From NCBI RefSeq assembly GCF_035599575.1, contig NZ_CP141179.1:3509001-3573000 (forward strand): DNA of 64,000 nucleotides, in the 5' to 3' direction. This DNA is from Roseovarius sp. Pro17 (lineage in GTDB: Bacteria; Pseudomonadota; Alphaproteobacteria; Rhodobacterales; Rhodobacteraceae). Shown here in pieces: positions 34,165 through 42,711 of this stretch; position 1 is the stretch's first letter, and every line of letters starts with the position of its first letter. The position numbers and the translations under genes are program-made. The notes under the pieces were generated by a model. It ran no database searches. It worked only from the letters and a program-made list of their open reading frames with translations, and had not been told where the DNA came from.

Positions 34165-34994
34165 GTCGCATCTGCCAGAAATTCGGGTGTCAGCACGCCG
34201 TTGGCCACATGCATCGTCGGCCCGGTCATCCAGACGCCATCCTCGCGCCAATCGATATCGAGGCGACCGCCATCCAGATCAACCCGCACCTCGCGCCCGG
34301 TCAGACCCCGCCGCGCGGCGGCCACAGCAACGGCGCAGGAGGACGAGCCGGAGGCAAGCGTCACGCCAACGCCCCGCTCCCATACGCGCATGCGGATGTG
34401 ATCCGGGCCGGTCACGCTGGCGACCTGCACATTCGTGCGCTCGGGGAACAGCGGATGATGCTCGTAACGCGGGCCGAATTGCTCCAGCGGAATCGCCTCG
34501 GCATTCTCGACGAAAAACGTGCAATGCGGATTGCCCATGCCGGTGGCGACCGGGCCACCCTCGATGGGCAACTCCAGCGTATCCATCTGTTCGGCCAGCG
34601 GGATATCCTGCCAGTCCAGCTGCGGCGCGCCCATATTAACTGAGGTCAGCCCGCCGCCCGCATCCCGCGCATAGAGATCCCCGCGCTGCGTCGTCAGGTG
34701 CAACGCATCCTTGCCGCTTTCGTTCATCAGATACCGCGCGATGCAGCGTGTGGCATTGCCGCAGGCGCCCGCGATACTGCCATCGGCGTTCCAGAAGGTC
34801 AGATGCGCATCGCCCTCACCAACCGTGATGACCGCCAGCTGATCAAAGCCAATGCCCCGATGCCGCTCGCCCAGCAGTTTGGCGAGGCCCGGCGTCATGG
34901 CAACGTCGCGCACACGCGCATCCAGCACGACAAAGTCGTTGCCCAGCCCGTGCATTTTCATAAAGGGCAAACTAGTATCGCGGCGCGTATCCAT
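34161..34994 (-). CDS. dapF: Diaminopimelate epimerase, second catalytic Cys replaced by Ser
   Basis: 277 residues with the family's [14 protein letters not shown] head and the first catalytic Cys78 in [22 protein letters not shown] lies near residue 152. The second catalytic Cys normally sits in ACGTG; the aligned stretch here is [13 protein letters not shown], giving Ser215. It should interconvert LL- and meso-diaminopimelate for lysine and murein, but with a weakened second acid/base. Gene order dapF-mtaB is usual in Rhodobacteraceae, supporting the assignment. Confidence 0.9.
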   Translation of the reverse strand: MDTRRDTSLPFMKMHGLGNDFVVLDARVRDVAMTPGLAKLLGERHRGIGFDQLAVITVGEGDAHLTFWNADGSIAGACGNATRCIARYLMNESGKDALHLTTQRGDLYARDAGGGLTSVNMGAPQLDWQDIPLAEQMDTLELPIEGGPVATGMGNPHCTFFVENAEAIPLEQFGPRYEHHPLFPERTNVQVASVTGPDHIRMRVWERGVGVTLASGSSSCAVAVAAARRGLTGREVRVDLDGGRLDIDWREDGVWMTGPTMHVANGVLTPEFLADAT

Positions 34995-35101
34995 GTCCGG
35001 CGCTATACCCCCTCGCCGGAAATGAATCCAGAGATTGCGCGGCCTTGTCGTCGCAATTGGGGTTGACCCCCGGCGGCGCTCTTTCTAATTACGCCCGCAG
35101 T

Positions 35102-35177
35102 GGGCCCTTAGCTCAGTTGGTAGAGCAACTGACTTTTAATCAGTGGGTCGCAGGTTCGAATCCTGCAGGGCTCACCA
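35102..35177 (+). tRNA. tRNA-Lys(TTT)
   Basis: A 76-base cloverleaf with CCA: acceptor GGGCCCT/AGGGCTC, D arm GCTC-AGTTGGTA-GAGC, anticodon arm ACTGA-CTTTTAA-TCAGT (anticodon TTT), T arm GCAGG-TTCGAAT-CCTGC. Confidence 0.97.
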
Positions 35178-35221
35178 CTTATTCAGACACTTGCAGTGCA
35201 GCATCTTGACACGCCGCGCCC

Positions 35222-36094
35222 TCATCCGCGCGCCTGCCCGACAAATAGCGCCAGCGTCGCCTCGACGTTTTCGGTACCATGCAGCGGGCTGTCGTGCAGA
35301 AAATCCCGAAACGCCCTGTTGAAATGCGCCTGATCGCTGAACCCGGCCTTTAACGCGATTTCAGACAGCGACGCACCCTTGCGTTCGAGAACCGCGTTCA
35401 AGGCTTTGGTCACCTGCAAGACGCGACAAAACCGCTTGGGCGTTAGCCCCGTCAGGTTATGAAATCGCCGGCGAAAGGTTCGGTTGGACAGGCCCAGATC
35501 GGTGCAGAGCGCCGAGATTCGAAGCGCGCCGTCAGCCTCTTCCATCCGTCGCACAGCCTCCAGCAAATCGGGCGGCAGAACGCGCGCGCCGCCGACGAGA
35601 TCGCTCAGAAAGGTGGTCATCAAGCTCAGCGCTACGTCGCCTTCGATATGGGGCGCAGTATCCATGAGTGGCTGGAGGGGGGTCTGTAGCGCAGGATTCA
35701 GTTTATCCGGGGCGATGGCCGTGTCGATCGTCGCATCACCCGCGATGCCCAGCAACTGATATTGGCCGAACGGCTGGAATTCGACGGCAATCTGCCCCGG
35801 CTGTCCGCTGATCCGGCATCCGACGCGCGCGTTTACGACCTGCCCAGAAGAGACCACTCTGCCGTCGCTCTCGGTATCAAAGACGAGGCTGTCGTCGACA
35901 TAGCCCGTCCATCGACCGCGCCAGACCCAACTGAGATAACAATATCCCGTCGCACAGACATCGAACGTAAAATCCAGATTTTCGCAGGTATCGGCCCGCA
36001 TAATCCGGCGCACATAAGGCGTCAGCCGCTTCGGAACTGGAACCAGCTTAAAGATGTCCGGGTTGCCAGAAGCAGGCTGTTCCTGGTTGGTCAT
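35222..36094 (-). CDS. AraC-family transcriptional regulator
   Basis: 290 residues from ATG 36094 (MTNQEQPASGNPDIF). The N-terminal sensing domain is of the DUF6597 kind (VCATGYCYLSWVWRG, VEFQPFGQYQLLGI). The C-terminal double HTH is ISALCTDLGLSNRTFRRRFH and SLSEIALKAGFSDQAHFNRA. It has no obvious operon partner and is followed by the tRNA-Lys gene in convergent orientation. Ligand unknown. Confidence 0.9.
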   Translation of the reverse strand: MTNQEQPASGNPDIFKLVPVPKRLTPYVRRIMRADTCENLDFTFDVCATGYCYLSWVWRGRWTGYVDDSLVFDTESDGRVVSSGQVVNARVGCRISGQPGQIAVEFQPFGQYQLLGIAGDATIDTAIAPDKLNPALQTPLQPLMDTAPHIEGDVALSLMTTFLSDLVGGARVLPPDLLEAVRRMEEADGALRISALCTDLGLSNRTFRRRFHNLTGLTPKRFCRVLQVTKALNAVLERKGASLSEIALKAGFSDQAHFNRAFRDFLHDSPLHGTENVEATLALFVGQARG

Positions 36095-36109
36095 CTTGCG
36101 CGGTGCCAC

Positions 36110-36440
36110 CTTATGTTGATCGACGCATATTCAATTTGATCCTTTTGCGTCTTCTTCTGAGCCAGAAAGAACGGGAAAGGCCTACACTCCTTCGATGCGG
36201 TGGGTGTTTTGCATTGGTCTGTAACTTAGATTTGATGCAAAGCGCTTTGGCCTGTCCGATTTCTTCAATACCCTATCTTAGCTGGCGAATACCGTCAGGT
36301 CATCATCGGGCTTATTTGCCCGCATCTGGGAAAGGTCTTTGACGCTGCCCTGTAAGGCCGTTATTTTTTATTAGGCGCCGCTGCTTTTGTAGGGCGGTCC
36401 AGACAGCACCGGATGATACGGTTTGCAGTCGGCGCCACCT
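36110..36440. other. Intergenic, no gene seen
   Basis: 331 bases between the AraC gene's 5' end and the stop of the minus-strand glycosyltransferase. Only short unconvincing frames are present, and I see no hairpin followed by T run. It must contain the AraC promoter near 36120-36200. Confidence 0.5.
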
Positions 36441-37730
36441 TTACCTCACCTCATCTCGGCGCAATGCCGCCAGAATCGTCTTGGCTGCGCGCGTCGTGCC
36501 CGGGATGCTCTGCATGTTGTCCGAAATCCCTCTAAGGCGGCGACGCATCGCGACATCGCCCAGCATCGCAAGGATTTCGGCGCGCAGTGATTCGGCACTC
36601 CATCCGGCGCGATCAATGCGGCGGCCTACGCCCGAATCCTCGGCGCGCTGCGCGTTGTCATGACCGTCCCAGCAATAGGGCATCACCAGCGATGGCACCC
36701 CATGATAGAGTGCTTCGCAAAAGCTGTTGTTGCCGCCATGATGAATCACCAGTGCCGCCTGCTCAATCACCGAGGGCTGGGGGAACCAACTGCCCAGATG
36801 CACATTGTCGGGAACCGATTCATACGCCTCGATCAGACCGCCGACATTGACCAGAAACCGGGCCGGGATGGTCTGAAACACCGCCAGCATCCGCTTGATC
36901 AACACAGTATCCACGGCCCCGAGCGAGCCAAAGCCGACATAGACCAGCGGCCCGCTATCGACGGCGAAACGCGGCAGTTCATAGTGATTCTCGCGCCGCA
37001 CGCAGCCTTCGAGATATATGAACCGCTCGCCGTCCAGCGGCTGCGCGCGGTCGTAGCGCACAGCCTCGGGCGCCAGCAGCAGGTTCAGCGACGACGACGG
37101 CTCAAGAAAGAGCCCGGACGGTAAGCCGGGCAATCCACAACGCTTGCGAAAGGCGTTATAGTGGCGGTGCACGTCACGTGTCGCATCAGCGTAGGCCTTG
37201 ACGAACGCATCGGTACCAGCATCGCCCGGCGCGAGGCCGGACAGATAAGGCGGCACAGCAGGATCGGGAATCTCTGTCTCGGCGCAGGACACGATGCGTA
37301 TCCAAGGGCATCCCGCATTGGCAATGGCGGGGAACATAATGACGTTGTCCAGCACGATGGCGTCGGGCCTGATTTGGGCCAGCAGACGGGCCAGGTCGTC
37401 TTCGGCGGCGATGACGGTCTCGACGATGGCCTTCCATGTGGGGCCGACATAGGTGGGCAACTGCGCCAGCGGGTCGAGGTCGAAATGCGGCAGGTGCGTA
37501 TTGATAAAGTCCTGCCAATAATCCTCGATCGACTCAGCGCTACTGCCGGGATGCTCGGGCAGGTGATATTCTTTAAAACCGTATTCGGCAAAGACGCCCG
37601 TGAACCCGGCATGACAGATAAACACCGGATTCGCCCCTTGCCGCTGAAGCTCCTGCGCAATGCCGACGCAATTCAGAGCCGCACCAAAGCTGGCCTCGGG
37701 GAACAGCGCGATCTCGGGGCGGCGGGTCAT
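36441..37730 (-). CDS. UGT/MGT-type glycosyltransferase (GT1 fold), copy A
   Basis: 429 residues. The N-domain starts IALFPEASFGAALNCVGIAQ. The C-terminal donor domain has VYVGFGSLGAVD near 267, VHLGSWFPQPSVIEQ near 315 and HHGGNNSFCEALYHGVPSLV near 335 (the GT1 HxGGxxS signature), then YCWDGHDNAQR. It is clearly paralogous to the plus-strand copy at 42712-43998 along its whole length. Its start overlaps the GntR regulator's stop by four bases. It probably transfers an activated sugar to a small molecule in the cytoplasm; donor and acceptor unknown. Confidence 0.85.
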   Translation of the reverse strand: MTRRPEIALFPEASFGAALNCVGIAQELQRQGANPVFICHAGFTGVFAEYGFKEYHLPEHPGSSAESIEDYWQDFINTHLPHFDLDPLAQLPTYVGPTWKAIVETVIAAEDDLARLLAQIRPDAIVLDNVIMFPAIANAGCPWIRIVSCAETEIPDPAVPPYLSGLAPGDAGTDAFVKAYADATRDVHRHYNAFRKRCGLPGLPSGLFLEPSSSLNLLLAPEAVRYDRAQPLDGERFIYLEGCVRRENHYELPRFAVDSGPLVYVGFGSLGAVDTVLIKRMLAVFQTIPARFLVNVGGLIEAYESVPDNVHLGSWFPQPSVIEQAALVIHHGGNNSFCEALYHGVPSLVMPYCWDGHDNAQRAEDSGVGRRIDRAGWSAESLRAEILAMLGDVAMRRRLRGISDNMQSIPGTTRAAKTILAALRRDEVR

Positions 37731-38710
37731 GTGCGTGGCCCTCGGGCCAGCGGCGGGATGCCGCGATTTGCCGCCTGCGGCTTGCGAATGCGCGAGCGGC
37801 GCAAATGCACGATGATCTGGTCCGCCGCCAGTTGAAACTGGTTGCGTTCAAGGCTGTCGAGAATCTCCAGATGCTCCAGCGTGGCCTGTTTCAGCCGAAA
37901 TTCCGGGATAGCCGTGCTTTTCTGTGATGCCTTTCGCAGCCGGTGATGCGCAGTCAGGCTGCCACGCAGGAAACGGTTGCCCGAACATTCGGCGATCAGC
38001 GTATGAAACTCGATGTCGATGCGCCGGAACGCGGCAGGCGTCAGCCGCCCTTCGCCTGCACCCAGAAAACCATTCATCTGCTCGCGCACCAGACCGGCGC
38101 GTTCGGAATCGAGCGTGAATTCAGGCGCGATGATCGCCTGCGGCTCCATGGTCAGACGAAAATCAAAGCTGTCCTCCACGGCGGCAGGGGAATCGACCAT
38201 CGGCTGGAATGCCCATGCCCGCCCCGGCAGTTGGCGCACAATGCCATCCTTGGCCAGTATCTTTAATGCATTTAGTACAGCCGCACGTGGAACGTTATAG
38301 CGTCGCGTCAGCGCGCTGACCGATTGCACATCGCCAATCCGGCGCTCAGCTCGATCCGAAAGGATCTGGTGCGCGACGGATTTCTCGGTATCCTCCAGCG
38401 CTCGGATCACCGCCGAAATCTGGTCCGCGGAACCGAGCGTCAGAAAATACCCCTCTTCCTGCCGCCATTGCAGAATATCACGCTCGTCCAGTATCTTGAA
38501 TGCTGACCGGATAGGCGTTCGCGACACACCGCATGCTTCGGAAAACATCTGTTCGGGCAGGTGATCGCCGGATTTCAGCCCGCGCGCCAACGCCACGCTG
38601 AGTATCTTTTGCGCCAGCGCAAGGTGGTTCTGTCTGACATTTCTGCGCGTCTCGGTCAGGGCGACCCGCCTTTCCCCATGGGCAAGCCCGATAATGCGGG
38701 CCAATTGCAA
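37727..38710 (-). CDS. GntR-type regulator with two winged helices and an FCD domain
   Basis: About 327 residues. The first winged helix is LPEQMFSEACGVSRTPIRSA and ILDERDILQWRQEEGYFL. The second is SVSALTRRYNVPRAAVLNAL, then KDGIVRQLPGRAWAF. The FCD ligand domain contains RRIDIEFHTLIAECSGNRFL. A tandem winged-helix head is unusual for FadR-like proteins. No ATG is in frame near the coding start; TTG at 38710 is the best guess and the frame beyond it runs into the importer promoter. Divergent from the ABC importer and translationally coupled to glycosyltransferase A. It is the likely controller of the 36-49 kb locus. Confidence 0.75.
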   Translation of the reverse strand: MQLARIIGLAHGERRVALTETRRNVRQNHLALAQKILSVALARGLKSGDHLPEQMFSEACGVSRTPIRSAFKILDERDILQWRQEEGYFLTLGSADQISAVIRALEDTEKSVAHQILSDRAERRIGDVQSVSALTRRYNVPRAAVLNALKILAKDGIVRQLPGRAWAFQPMVDSPAAVEDSFDFRLTMEPQAIIAPEFTLDSERAGLVREQMNGFLGAGEGRLTPAAFRRIDIEFHTLIAECSGNRFLRGSLTAHHRLRKASQKSTAIPEFRLKQATLEHLEILDSLERNQFQLAADQIIVHLRRSRIRKPQAANRGIPPLARGPRT

Positions 38711-38768
38711 AAAAGAACACTGAATACAGTTTGACGTATTTTTGCCAGTCTTAGTACTGTTGCGGAAA

Positions 38769-38786
38769 GTGGACCTGATTGTCCAC
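38769..38786. promoter_or_regulatory. Perfect dyad GTGGAC-N6-GTCCAC
   Basis: It sits between the divergent GntR gene and the importer's first gene, 67 bases upstream of the latter's ATG. It is a plausible operator for the neighbouring GntR protein. Confidence 0.55.
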
Positions 38787-38852
38787 CAATAACCAAAACG
38801 ATGCGGCAGGCCATGATGCCACCGCACACCGACAGCGAAATGGAGGAATAAT

Positions 38853-39902
38853 ATGTTTGGACAATTCAGGATCATCGGCGCGGCAGCGATAGGCACAGGG
38901 CTGGCGCTATCGGCCAATGTGGCCGGCGCCGAGCAGTTGGTGGTATCGAACTGGGACGGCTACATGGCCCCCGACGCCATCGATGCCTTTAATGAGGCGA
39001 CCGGAAACGAGGCCGAACTGGTGCTGCACGGCACCAACGAAGAGATCATGGGCAAACTGATCGCCTCCAAGGGCAAGGGTTATGACGTCGTCTTTGTCTC
39101 GTCTCCCTTTGCCGAGGTGCTGCACAATCTGGGCCTTGCCGAAGATCTGGACCACGCCAAGATTCCAAACCTCGCTAACCTCTACGATCAGGCGACGCAG
39201 TTGTCGCATGACGAGGGCAACACATTCTCGCTGCCCTATGCGTGGGGCACGACGGGTCTTTGCTATCGCTCGGATCTGGTCGAGGGCACGCCGGACAGCT
39301 GGAACGACCTGCTGAAACCGACGGACGCGCTGAGCGGCAAGACGACCATGCTGGCGACCGACCGCTGGCTGCTAGGTGCGGCGATGCTGGCGAACGGCTA
39401 CTCGGTAAATACCACCGACGAGGATGAATTGGCCACCGTCCGCGACCAACTGATCGAGACCAAGAAGACGCTGCTGGCTTATGACGACACCACCTTCTAC
39501 GCCAAGCTGGTATCGGGCGAGGCCGAGCTGGTTCAGGCGTGGGACGGCTGGTGCAACTACGGCATCGCAGAAAATGCCGACATCAAATATGTGATCCCCA
39601 GCGAGGGATCGGACCTCTGGGTCGACACCATGGTGATCCTCAAGAATTCCGAGCACAAGGATGCCGCCTACGCGTTTGTCGATTTCATCCTCGACCCCAC
39701 CAACCACGGCTGGGCCGCCGAGAACATCCTCTACAAGGTGCCGAACAAGCCGGCGATGGAGGCGTTGTCCGAGGATTTCGTCACGCAATTCCCGAACATG
39801 GGCATGGCCCCGGATGAGCTGATGAAATACGAGCAGCTGCGCGATGTCGGCGAGGCCCAGCGCGCCTATTCCCGCATCGTGTCCGAGATCAAGGCCAACT
39901 GA
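38853..39902 (+). CDS. Polyamine-type ABC importer, periplasmic binding protein (PotD/PotF-like)
   Basis: 349 residues with a signal peptide (to about NVAGA). The motif series is EQLVVSNWDGYMAPDAIDAF, GYDVVFVSSPFAEVL, LPYAWGTTGLCYR near 129 and ELVQAWDGWCNYG near 225. The acidic and aromatic residues at these loops bind the amine in PotD/PotF (family knowledge). GGAGG sits eight bases before ATG 38853. First gene of a long plus-strand operon. The ligand is probably a polyamine or other cationic amine. Confidence 0.88.
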   Translation: MFGQFRIIGAAAIGTGLALSANVAGAEQLVVSNWDGYMAPDAIDAFNEATGNEAELVLHGTNEEIMGKLIASKGKGYDVVFVSSPFAEVLHNLGLAEDLDHAKIPNLANLYDQATQLSHDEGNTFSLPYAWGTTGLCYRSDLVEGTPDSWNDLLKPTDALSGKTTMLATDRWLLGAAMLANGYSVNTTDEDELATVRDQLIETKKTLLAYDDTTFYAKLVSGEAELVQAWDGWCNYGIAENADIKYVIPSEGSDLWVDTMVILKNSEHKDAAYAFVDFILDPTNHGWAAENILYKVPNKPAMEALSEDFVTQFPNMGMAPDELMKYEQLRDVGEAQRAYSRIVSEIKAN

Positions 39903-39971
39903 TCCACACCCTGCCTGACCAGACCCGAGGGAGGCGCGCCGCGCTTCCCTCACTTACCTGAAAAGCGCCGC

Positions 39972-40823
39972 ATGACCGACCGCAAGCCGCTATACCTGAT
40001 GACGCCCGCGTTGGCATGGCTGACCGCCTTCATGGTGGTGCCGTGCCTGCTGATCCTTGCGTTGGGGTTCTTTCGGCGCGGTATCTATGGCGGCATCGAA
40101 TACACCTTTACGATGGAAAACATCGCGCTGGTGTTTGACCCGCTCTATGCAGGGATTTTCCTGAAATCGGCGTGGATCGCGGGGCTGTCGGCAACCATCG
40201 CCGTGGTGATCGGATACGCTGCCGCCTACGCCATTGCCGCGGCGCCGCCGCGCCGTCAGGCGACGCTGCTGTTCTTTGCTGTGCTGCCGTTCTGGTCGAA
40301 CTACCTCGTGCGAACCTACGCGTGGATCGTGATGCTGAACCGCGAGGGGCTGGTCGCCGGAGTCGCCACATGGCTGGGATATGACGGTGAATTACCCAAG
40401 ATGCTCTATACCGAAACCGCCGTGGTGATTGGCCTCGTCTATAACTACCTGCCCTTCGTGATTCTGGCCTGCTACGCGCCCCTGTCGCGCCTCAACCCAG
40501 AGATCGCCGAGGCGTCGCGCGATCTGGGTGGCGGTGGCTGGACGACATTCCGCCGGGTGATCCTGCCGATGACAGTGCCGGGGATCGCGACGGGCTTTGT
40601 CTTTGTCTTTGTCCTCAGTATCGGCAATTTCGTGACGCCGGCCCTCTTGGGCGGCGGGCAGTTCCAGATGATCGGAAACCTTGTCTATGCGCAGTTCCTG
40701 ACGGCGAATGACTGGCCCTTTGGCGCGGCGCTGTCGATGTTTCTGATCGCGATCATGATGGGCCTGCTGACCCTTCAGACCTTCGCGACCGAGCGTGCCT
40801 CTGGCGCGCGGCGGGAGGAGTAG
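39972..40823 (+). CDS. Polyamine-type ABC importer permease (PotB/PotH-like)
   Basis: 283 residues with six membrane helices. LNPEIAEASRDLGGGGWTTF near residue 176 is the EAA loop that contacts the ATPase, followed by FRRVILPMTVPGIATGF. It lies 69 bases after the binding protein and three bases before the second permease. Confidence 0.92.
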   Translation: MTDRKPLYLMTPALAWLTAFMVVPCLLILALGFFRRGIYGGIEYTFTMENIALVFDPLYAGIFLKSAWIAGLSATIAVVIGYAAAYAIAAAPPRRQATLLFFAVLPFWSNYLVRTYAWIVMLNREGLVAGVATWLGYDGELPKMLYTETAVVIGLVYNYLPFVILACYAPLSRLNPEIAEASRDLGGGGWTTFRRVILPMTVPGIATGFVFVFVLSIGNFVTPALLGGGQFQMIGNLVYAQFLTANDWPFGAALSMFLIAIMMGLLTLQTFATERASGARREE

Positions 40824-40826
40824 GTC

Positions 40827-41618
40827 ATGCGCGGCACCGCCAACCCGAAACTGATGCTGATGATCCTCTCGGCAGTTTTCGCGTTCCTCTACATCCCGAT
40901 CTCCGTCCTTTTTGCGCTGTCGTTTAACGAGGGCGGATTGCCGACCGCATGGACCGGATTTTCGGTCAAATGGTACGGCGAGCTGTTCCGCAACAGTGAC
41001 ATCATGGGCGCGGCACTGAACACGCTGATCGTCGCAATCATATCCACCATCCTCGCCACGATCCTCGGCACGCTGCTGGCCGTGGGCGTCGAAATCCGCC
41101 GCCGCAAAGGGCGCTTTTTGGAAACCATCATCTTTGCCCCCATGATCATCCCCGACATCGTATTGGCCATCGCGCTGCTCAGCTTTTTCTCGCTGCTGAA
41201 TGTCACGATGGGCCTGCATACAGTGATCGTCAGTCATGTCGTCTTCAACCTCGCCTTCGTATGCTCGGTCGTGCGCGCACGCCTCAAAACGTTCGACTGG
41301 TCAATCGTCGAAGCGTCCACCGATCTGGGCGCGCCGATGTTGGTCACCCTCTGGCGCGTTGTGCTGCCCGTCATGTTGCCCGCCGTGATCGCGGGCGCGC
41401 TGCTGGCGTTCACCCTGTCGCTGGATGAATTCATCATCGCGTTTTTCACCGCCGGGGCGGGCCGCGATTCCATCACACTGCCGATGCAGATCTTTGCCAT
41501 GATCCGCTTTGGCGTCACCCCAGAAATCAACGCGCTTGCCGCCATCGTGATGACCGTATCGGTCGTTATTTTAGCCCTTTCGCAGCGCCTGAACCGTGGA
41601 GGGCTACCGGGACAATGA
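40827..41618 (+). CDS. Polyamine-type ABC importer permease (PotC/PotI-like)
   Basis: 263 residues with six helices. The EAA loop is FDWSIVEASTDLGAPMLVTL, followed by LWRVVLPVMLPAVIAGALLA and SLDEFIIAFFTAGAGRDSI, a conserved stretch of PotC-type subunits. Its stop overlaps the ATPase ATG by four bases. Confidence 0.92.
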   Translation: MRGTANPKLMLMILSAVFAFLYIPISVLFALSFNEGGLPTAWTGFSVKWYGELFRNSDIMGAALNTLIVAIISTILATILGTLLAVGVEIRRRKGRFLETIIFAPMIIPDIVLAIALLSFFSLLNVTMGLHTVIVSHVVFNLAFVCSVVRARLKTFDWSIVEASTDLGAPMLVTLWRVVLPVMLPAVIAGALLAFTLSLDEFIIAFFTAGAGRDSITLPMQIFAMIRFGVTPEINALAAIVMTVSVVILALSQRLNRGGLPGQ

Positions 41619-42673
41619 GCCAAGCGTTGCTATCCATAAAAGGTGCCCAGAAACATTTCGGCTCCGTGCGTGCCATTGACGGGATCGACCTCGATATCCA
41701 TGAGAACGAGTTCTTTGCCCTGCTCGGCGCGTCCGGCAGTGGCAAGACGACGTTGCTTCGGATGCTGGCCGGGTTCGAGATACCCGATGCCGGTCAGATC
41801 ATCCTTGATGGCAAGGATGTGTCCAAGGTTCCGCCCAATCACCGCCCCGTAAACCTGATGTTTCAGTCCTACGCGCTGTTCCCACATATGAGCGTGGCAC
41901 AGAACATCGCCTACGGGCTGGAGATGGAAAAGCTACCGAAGGCGCAGATCAAATCCCGCGTCGATGAGATCCTCGAAGTGATCCAGCTAAGCCATCTGAC
42001 CAAGCGCAAGCCCGACCAGCTATCGGGTGGCCAGCGCCAGCGTGTGGCGTTGGCCCGCGCGCTGGTCAAACGCCCCCGCCTGCTGCTGCTGGACGAGCCG
42101 CTGGGCGCGCTCGATAAAAAGTTGCGCGGTGAAATGCAGCTGGAGCTCAAGCGCATTCAGAGCGAATTCGGGATCACCTTCATCATCGTCACCCACGATC
42201 AGGAAGAGGCGCTGGTGATGGCCGACCGTGTCGCCATCCTCAAGGACGGCAAACTGCTGCAATCAGGCACCCCGCGCGAGATTTACGAGCATCCCGCCAG
42301 CCGCTTTGCCGCCGATTTCATCGGCGTGATGAACTTTTTCCCTGTGCGCGAGAAGGGCGGCAAACTGATCGCCGAGGACGGCAGCACCATCGCCGCCGAG
42401 ATGCCCCTTAGCACCGGGCAAAATGGCGTCGCCGCCGTGCGGCCCGAACGCCTGCGCCTTGGCGGCGAGACGGGCGAGAACAGCATCATCGGCACTGTCG
42501 TCGCCACCGCCTATCATGGCCTCGACCTGCAAGTGCATCTGAAAACCCGCGCCGCGCCCGAGCCGATCCTGATGCGCCTCACCGCCGATGCAGCCGAGGC
42601 GCGCCCGTTGGTCAAAGGCGACCAGATCACCGTCCACTGGGCCGCCCGCGACACCCGCGCCTTTGCGCTCTGA
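41615..42673 (+). CDS. Polyamine-type ABC importer ATPase (PotA/PotG-like)
   Basis: 352 residues. Walker A is LGASGSGKTTLLRML, Q-loop MFQSYALFPHM, signature LSGGQRQRVALARAL, Walker B LLLLDEPLGALD, and switch IVTHDQEEALVM. A C-terminal TOBE_2 domain runs from ~270 (VRPERLRLGGETGENSIIG). It drives uptake through the preceding permeases. It is followed 38 bases later by glycosyltransferase B. Confidence 0.93.
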   Translation: MSQALLSIKGAQKHFGSVRAIDGIDLDIHENEFFALLGASGSGKTTLLRMLAGFEIPDAGQIILDGKDVSKVPPNHRPVNLMFQSYALFPHMSVAQNIAYGLEMEKLPKAQIKSRVDEILEVIQLSHLTKRKPDQLSGGQRQRVALARALVKRPRLLLLDEPLGALDKKLRGEMQLELKRIQSEFGITFIIVTHDQEEALVMADRVAILKDGKLLQSGTPREIYEHPASRFAADFIGVMNFFPVREKGGKLIAEDGSTIAAEMPLSTGQNGVAAVRPERLRLGGETGENSIIGTVVATAYHGLDLQVHLKTRAAPEPILMRLTADAAEARPLVKGDQITVHWAARDTRAFAL

Positions 42674-42711
42674 CACCTCAAGACCCCGACAACCGATAAG
42701 GAGATGACCAA

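Noticed and set aside
33202..34401. Plus-strand ORF of 399 codons
   Set aside because: Antisense of mtaB and dapF; composition is shadow-like.
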